DNA from: Naganishia liquefaciens
Lineage: Eukaryota > Basidiomycota > Tremellomycetes > Filobasidiales > Filobasidiaceae
NCBI GenBank assembly: GCA_013423385.1
Contig: BLZA01000021.1
Span: forward strand, 682,001-746,000
Direction: 5' to 3'
DNA: 64,000 bases
Position 1 is the first letter of the stretch. Every line of letters starts with the position of its first letter. Positions 57,887 to 64,000 of this stretch are shown here, piece by piece. A program made the position numbers and the translations under genes. Below the pieces are notes generated by a model that saw nothing but the letters and a program-made list of their open reading frames with translations, ran no database searches and had not been told where the DNA came from.

Positions 57887-60167
57887 ATGTCAAAGTACAG
57901 TCAACGGTTTCGTGAAGCGAAGGCCATTATCGCGACTCTCGAGGGAGAGAAGGCACATTCCTCTATCACGGACTGGGTCGAAATTCTCACTTCGGAGAGG
58001 TATACGGAAGACTCGCTCGATGGTGTCACCGAGTTGATGGAAAGCATCCGATTGCAAGGCTATGAGGGGGTCACCGAGAGCTCTCGAGCGATCAGGAAGA
58101 AGCTCAAGTACGGTAATGTTCACCGGCAAATCCGAGCCTTGACGGTAAGACGGCCGGTAGTCTCCGTCTTCGCATCGCACCTGACGCTCTCCATCGATCC
58201 AGATCCTTTTGGCATTGTCCGAAAATGGCACCAAAGGCTATCAGCATTCTTTCGCCAACCAACAACTGGTCCAGCGGTTGCGTGATATGGCGACGGATGT
58301 AAGCGAACCCTGTCTCATATCATGGTATTGAATGCGCTCAGGAGTACTCGATAGTCCCTCACAGATCCGAAGGTCAAGCGCAAGCTCATTTCTGTCTTCC
58401 ATGCGTGGTATCTTGCGTATGGGGTGAGCACCGGAAGTGTATCACTCAGTTATCTCCCTTGCTCATACGGATCTACCGTAGGATGACGCCAAGAACAGAG
58501 AACTGGCTACCTTATATCCGCAATATTCTGGCAAGAAGGTATAGTCATGCCATGTCGAGAAATAAACTCCTTCAGCTGATCAATTCTTCGGTCTTCAGGT
58601 AGCCAACCCTGTGACAAGATCCGGGCCCCCAAGAACTTCGACAGACGAAGCTCCGGCCCGAAAGGTCACTGCCGCTTTTGAGGACCTGGAGCATTCTTGG
58701 GCACCTGCTGGGGGCGTTCGTGACAATAGTTCCGCCAACTACGCCGATCTGAGGGAAGAGGCTGAAAGAAGAAAGAGGGAACGAGAGGCACGAGCGGCCT
58801 TGGAAGCTCGAGAGGCCGAAATCGAGAGGCGCGAACGAGCTCTGAAAAACAAGGAAAACGACAAACACAAGGCCGAGACCTATCGACAGAAGATGTTGGA
58901 GGAAGAAGCCCAAAGGCGCAAGCAGAAGGAAAAGGAAAGGTTGGAGAAGGAGAGGGCGAAGAACCAGCCCAAGCGACCGCCTTTCAACTTTGAGAAAGAG
59001 AAGCCTCAGATTCTCGTTTCCATTGCGAATGCCAGTCAGGCAGCTATCAATCTGCAGAATGCCTGTAGAGTGAGTATCTGTCGGGATTCATTTTCGGCAC
59101 AGACTAATCTTCCACCTTACCTTTACAGTTGGTCGACCGAACGAAGGACAGGTTGCAAGAAAATCTGCGCGTGCAAGATAATCTCGAGAAGGCCAAGATG
59201 GCTCGACGACCTATCATTCGATACATCCAGGTGAAGCGGTCTGGCCATCGTCCAGCATTATCTTCCGCTGAATATCTAGCCGTCTAGCTCGTAAATGACG
59301 AAGAGTACGTCGGCACGCTATTGGAAGCCAACGAAAAGATCGTTGAGGCTATACAGCTGTATGACAAGGTGAGCCTCTTACGGTGATCAGTTTATCCCGA
59401 GAAGCGGGCTTAACTTCTTCATTTCAGCTCTGCAACGCTCCTCCCGATGCCGACCCCGACTCGGACGCCGAAGAGGACGAAGATGCGCAAGTGAAACGAG
59501 CAAAGACGGAAAGCGAAATGGAGGAAGTGCGGCGCCGACTGGCCGCACAACAGCTCGAATCACAGCCCACGGGCGAAATGTGGCAACTGCAAGAGCGCCA
59601 GAAGAATGAAGTCAGCAAGGCCAGAACCAGACAAGCCGCTGGCAAGCCTGCTCGGTACTATGACGACCGATACAATGAGCAGGCGGTCGCCAGTCGACTT
59701 CCACCTCCGATGAGCCCTGACGAAATTCTTGATGAGGACAGGGGGTAAATCGAATATCACCGAAATAGTTTCATGACTGAATGCCCTCTCTGAATATACA
59801 TTAGGTCCCTATCCGACTTCTCAGACTACGACTATGACTCCTCCGACGCAGAATATCGTGCGCGATCTCGAGCTGCTTCCCGTAGACAATCACTTGCTGC
59901 CGGTGGACCTTCGGGAGGACGAGGCGGTTACGTTGAACAGCCGTCTTATGCCGCTCTAGATGATGACAGAGATGGCGGCTCTGCTTTGCTGGATCCAAAT
60001 GATCCCTTTGCCGACCCTACCGATTTCTTGGGCAGTATCGGTAACTCTAGCGGAGGCGGAAAGTCCAAGGAGCGCTTGGAATGTAAGTGCTAACTCGATT
60101 AGGAAACTACACAGATGGGCAGCAGGGCTGATTGACGAGTTCTCTTCATTCAGGGGCGGCGATCTAA
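57887..60167 (+). CDS. LSB5: VHS/GAT adaptor, Lsb5-like
   Basis: Endocytic adaptor that links ubiquitinated cargo and actin regulators (yeast Lsb5 binds Las17 and Arf3). The start at 57887 gives MSKYSQRFREAKAIIATLEG. The VHS domain spans DWVEILTSERYTEDSLDGV, GVTESSRAIRKKLKYGNVHR and QIRALT spliced to ILLALSENGTKGYQHSFANQ, then DPKVKRKLISVFHAWYLAYG. A long charged coiled coil follows (EEAERRKREREARAALEARE). Next is a GAT-like helical segment (LVSIANASQAAINLQNACRL, YIQLVNDEEYVGTLLEANEK). The C terminus is acidic and Ser/Arg-rich with DPNDPFADPTDF, an NPF/DPF-like endocytic motif. The last exon finishes KERLEWAAI with TAA at 60165-60167. Eight short introns are readable. The coiled coil between VHS and GAT is longer than in yeast Lsb5, and would suit a basidiomycete orthologue. 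Confidence 0.88.
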
Positions 60168-60846
60168 CGGTCTTTGAACGTCGTACGAGACCATGGACGG
60201 GAGCAGTCTTGCGGATTGAGAGTACAACTTATGCTGATGTATCGTTTTCACATGTTGATGAAGCTGGTCTGCTGGATGTCATATTGGGTCAACCTAGTCT
60301 GAGTGTGTTCTGAGGCTGTACGATACAGTGCGGTCGTTGTCAAATGTAATCGGTGGTTCCGTAGGATATCTCGCAGGACGATGAAGCTGCATACAATAAC
60401 ATGCTGAAACCCTGACGGCACAGCGGCATTCTGTTACAGGGTGCTAGCGGGGCTACTCTACAGCTTGCTGTAGGTTTCAGGACCTCTTCCGACTTCAACA
60501 AACAATCCATCGCTCATGTGCGGGCGAGCTCCGATCGCGATCGCCGACTTAGGCGGTTTCAGCGCGATTCCTCCATGTCGTCATGAAGCCGCTCGATTCT
60601 TTTGTGACTACATGATGCGAAAGCGTATTCCCGTCGTCTCCTCTACAGTGTTGCAAAGCTTCGCTACAGTTCTATCCCGTCGTCTCCTCTACAGTGTTGC
60701 AAAGCTTCGCTACAGTTCTATCAAATCACGGGATGCTGTCCACTGTGGCCACGTTCCTCTGAAGATACGTTTTTCTTTGACGATATCTCATATAGCTCCG
60801 GCCGCACCGATCGACACCGACAACGACACATTCTGGCCGTATCGTC
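60168..60846. other. Intergenic, 0.7 kb
   Basis: Between the Lsb5-like stop codon and the Cue2-like start, both on the plus strand. It contains the 46-bp tandem duplication described separately. Otherwise I see nothing. Confidence 0.4.
60630..60721. repeat. Perfect 46-bp tandem duplication
   Basis: Copy 1 at 60630-60675 and copy 2 at 60676-60721 are identical (unit begins CCCGTCGTCTCCTCTACAGT). Each copy contains a CTACAGTGTTGC and a GCTACAGTTCTA segment. It lies 126 bp before the Cue2-like start. The lack of any mismatch suggests a recent event, though a cloning or assembly slip is possible. Confidence 0.85.
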
Positions 60847-63800
60847 ATGCCCAAGAAGCGAGCCCAAGATGAACAAGGCACAACAACCTTTACCGCCGCA
60901 GGGAGTGGGCTGAATACGGAGGCGGCCGGCAAAGTCTCTTCAAGGATCGGCAAGTCAAAGGCCGAGTTGAATAAGGAGAGGAAGCCGGAAAAGAGGATCA
61001 TGGGATTGGATGACGCCCCGAGGCATGTCAAGGGTCGATGGGGGGACGGTGAACTAGAAGCGGTGGCTGGATCCCTGGCCGTATGTTTGCTCTGCACAGC
61101 AGCTGAGGAAGGCACACTGATGAGCCACAAACTGCTCTCCTCTTGGATGTCAGGATGAATATCCGTTGGTCGACGAGCCGTTGATTCTGGCCATCCTGGC
61201 AGATTATTCTCCGGATAGCTTCTATGCATCACTGCCAAATGTTCAGGACGATCTGGAAATGCTACAAGCATCAGCGGTTCCTGATATCGACGAAGATGGC
61301 ACTGGCACCTATCCAGCAGCGCCAAGCTCGAGCAGTCGGAGTGCCGTTCCAGTTGAGAACGCCAATACCGGTCACAGTGACACTGCCAACCGACCCATGC
61401 CACCCTTCTCAGGCTCCAGCCGAACTTCATCATCTATAAGCTCTCATCAGTCTCAAGAAGATTCTGCAGCATCCGCTTCACCAATTTTGGCGCGAGACTT
61501 CGCTCCCGCGATCCCTGTCAAGTCATCCAGAACCAAAAGCGCCCGGCCTCCGATGCTCTCACTTCCCCGGCCAGGAAGGAAAGAAAAGTCGGGCGGCTTC
61601 AACCCCAGATCTGCTCAAAGACGCTCGTGCAAGGGTCAGATAGCCACGCCGAGCGTTCCGAATCAAATCGGTGGATCACCTGAAGCCGACAATTCAACAG
61701 GAGTCCGGGCCGGTTCCCTCCCTTCCGCATTGGACGTGAATGGAATAACTCCATCTGATATCCCGCATCTTGTCAATGTCCAGCCTTCAACATTCCTCGA
61801 AATCGCCCCTAACGCCACTTTGATCGAAGCGAATCCCATGAAAGGGGATACTCAGGTGGAGCATGACAATCGCGAAAGCGAAACAGAAACTGGATCAACA
61901 ACCGACGTGACAGACGACGATTCGATTTCTGAATCCGCGTTCGAGCCCCTGAGTTTCCTGAAAGAGATTTTCGCTTCCATGTACGTTTCGGATTTGACCC
62001 TGTTGTTCTGTCGTCACGCCGCTGACCTACATCATCGCGTGTCGCTTAGTCCGGCGAGTCAGATCGAAGAAGTGTACCAGAAAGCCAGTGCTACGGGAGG
62101 GGATGAACTGGAAAAGGCGATTGAAGCGCTACTAAGCGTGGAGACGATTCGGGAAAGAGAAGAAAGGGGTACCTGGAGTGACGAATACCAAGAGCCACCG
62201 ACGGATCCGTCGGAAGTCGACACCTCGACCGACGAGGAATTTCATCCGCCTGCGCCGATAGGATCAAAGGTCGTTCGCCAGAAAACTCCCCCTTTGGGTC
62301 CCAAGCCCAACGACCGGCCTTTATCGCTGGCCGTGCCAATGTACGACAGAGTCCGGTCGTCACGCGGATCTGCACCGGAACCAGCTGCCATTCGCAATGT
62401 TGTTTCAGTCTCACGCGCCCAAGGTCACACTTCTCGGCCTTCAGGCAAAAGTCGACCGCGCCCCGAGAACTTGGCTCATCGTTTTGCGTCTGCACTCCAC
62501 GTTGAGGAAACGTACGGAAACACAAGCTCAGGAGACGAGAGTGCCGGGTCAGTGAAGTCCGTGGGCAGCAGCATGTCGAGGCGAAAACGTGTACAGGCAG
62601 ACATCAATCCGATCCCAACCAAATTGATCTCCCGGTCATCATCTCAGACTCCACGACCAGCGACACCTCACACTCCAGTCACTGTAACGCAGGAATCACC
62701 AGTTGCCGCATCTTTCAAGCTGCAGTCGCTTGTGACTCATTTATCACAGCTGTGTGGTAGCGAAAAGGCGACTGAGGCTCATTTCCAGAAGTACTTGCAA
62801 TCATCAAGCTATATCTCAACCTTCGCAGCATTGAAGGCTGCACTCGAAGCGATTGCCGTTCCAAAGTCTCAGGTGCTGCGGGAAATCGACATGCTCAAAG
62901 ACATAAGCGAATCATCGGACGATTTCTCATATATGGAGAGTAAAGACCTCGAACTGTGCGTCAGGGCGACGGGTGGCGATATTTCGACAGCTCTGGACCT
63001 GATAACGGTGTTCAAGAGCGCAATGCTGTCTATGGCGGACAACCTTGGGTGGGCCAACCATATCGATGACAATGTCGGATTGCAGAATCCCGCTGTGACG
63101 TTAGTCCAAGCCAGTCAGATACGAAACGGGCCAACCGTGGTTGCACCTCGTCCAGCTTTCCCGCCGTCACCTGTGTACCCGACCGCGAAGAAGCCAAAAT
63201 CGTCAAAGCGTTCCGTGGAGCATCCCCAGAATTGGCGAACAATCGACAAGAATTCAAAACCTAAGAAGAAGGGCTCGCAGCATCCTCTGGCCGACTTCAT
63301 TCCGGCCTATGCAAAAGGAGCGACACCACAGGATAGTCGTCCCGGTGCTTTGTACACGGACAACGAGGATATCTTGAATTACACTCAGGACGAGTGTCGC
63401 AGACAAGCTGAGAAGGCGCGTCGGCGAAGGCAAGAAGCCATCCGACAAGCGGGCAAATACTTCGGCTCAAATATCAAGGGAAACGGCAAACAAGTCGCTG
63501 CTTATTATGCGTCTCAAGCCCGCGAAGCAGCCGAATCGGCGCACAGATGGGACCTGCGAGCCGCTCGCGAATTGGTAGCGAAACAAAGGTAGGCGGGAAG
63601 GGAGCCTGGAAAGGGTAGTATGCTGAAAGCTTTAACCGACAGCGCAAAACATGATCAGAACTGCATCGACATACACCATTTGACTTTGGCCGAAGCTACG
63701 GACGTGTGCATAAATCACGTCCATCGATGGCACGCTTCTTCAAACTACGGTAAGTCTGCCAATCTGCCAATCTGCCAATCTCGACTTCTAATTGATGGTT

Positions 63801-63984
63801 TCATTCAGTGCCCACACCAGCCAAGCCTTTCAGGATAATAACAGGCGTCGGAAAGCATTCAACTAATCACGTAGCTATTCTGAGGCCGGGGGTTGCAAAA
63901 GTATTGGAAGCTGACGGATGGCGCGTCGACCGAGGCCCATCGAGCAGAGGATACATCGTTGTAAGGGGGGTTCAAGGGGGTTGA
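60847..63984 (+). CDS. CUE2: CUE-DUF1771-Smr protein, Cue2/N4BP2-like
   Basis: Likely ribosome-collision endonuclease or related mRNA surveillance factor. Exon 1 (MPKKRAQDEQGTTTF) is spliced to DEYPLVDEPLILAILADYSP, a CUE-like ubiquitin-binding helix. A long disordered Ser/Pro region follows, then a helical block (VAASFKLQSLVTHLSQLCGS) and a second CUE-like segment. DUF1771 is clear: YYASQAREAAESAHRWDLRA. The Smr domain has CIDIHHLTLAEATDVCINHV with the D-x-H catalytic pair, and after an intron PFRIITGVGKHSTNHVAILR (TGxGxHS), then GWRVDRGPSSRGYIVV. It ends VRGVQGG with TGA at 63982-63984. The usual DLHG of Smr domains reads DIHH here. An intron at 63750 carries three copies of TCTGCCAA. Yeast Cue2 cleaves mRNA at stalled ribosomes; I infer the same class from architecture only. 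Confidence 0.9.
63755..63778. repeat. Intronic 8-bp tandem repeat
   Basis: Three perfect copies of TCTGCCAA within the last intron of the Cue2-like gene. No role is evident. Confidence 0.7.
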
Positions 63985-64000
63985 GAGACCACTTCACCAA

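Noticed and set aside
1-64000. CRISPR arrays, tRNA, rRNA, transposons or viral relics
   Set aside because: I looked for repeats with spacers, tRNA-like T-loops in gaps, long terminal repeats and transposase or polymerase motifs, and found none that held up. One GGATTCGAATCC string near 16060 lies inside the GT71 coding exon.

Overview
This is nuclear DNA from a fungus, most likely a basidiomycete yeast of the Tremellomycetes (Cryptococcus/Kwoniella/Tremella-like). The evidence is: genes broken by many short introns (about 40-80 nt, GTRNGT donors, CTRAC-like branch sites, occasional microexons), roughly 50% GC, tight gene spacing on both strands, a CAP10-family (GT90) glycosyltransferase of the kind linked to capsule xylosylation, and a HapX-type iron regulator with a Hap4-like motif. 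There are no bacterial operons and I saw no transposons, viral relics, tRNA or rRNA genes.

Layout. 1-2781 (-): coatomer gamma, cut by the left edge. About 3487-6378 (-): a multi-exon gene I cannot name or fully splice. 6716-7791 (-): small mitochondrially targeted protein. 8159-11984 (+): U5 snRNP GTPase Snu114. 12110-13854 (-): peroxisomal alpha/beta hydrolase ending in AKL. 14295-16238 (+): GT71-type mannosyltransferase. 16538-17028 (-): NEDD8/Rub1. 17376-18440 (+): splicing factor Isy1. 18590-22909 (-): Zn2Cys6 transcription factor. 23763-26382 (-): MFS drug transporter. 27632-30278 (-): an unknown protein whose reading frame runs into a partial copy of the aconitase C terminus. 30649-33192 (-): mitochondrial aconitase. 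33193-35826: 2.6 kb without a recognisable gene. 35827-39260 (-): COG5. 40186-40969 (-): COX6. 41502-43004 (+): SDS22. 43132-45496 (-): HapX. 46132-49068 (-): PPR protein. 49768-53052 (-): CAP10-like GT90 protein. 53946-56360 (-): hexose transporter. 57887-60167 (+): Lsb5-like VHS/GAT adaptor. 60847-63984 (+): Cue2/N4BP2-like CUE-DUF1771-Smr nuclease.

Most genes are housekeeping and unrelated to one another. Three local themes stand out. First, HapX lies within 15 kb of aconitase and COX6, two classic targets of CCAAT/HAP iron-respiration control, and has a perfect ATCWGATAA (iron GATA factor) site upstream. Second, Snu114 and Isy1 are both spliceosomal. Third, a capsule-type glycosyltransferase sits beside a hexose transporter. 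The most unusual observation is the aconitase-tail chimera at 27.6-30.3 kb, directly downstream of the parental aconitase gene. Where I give exon junctions, I read them by eye from splice signals and frame.
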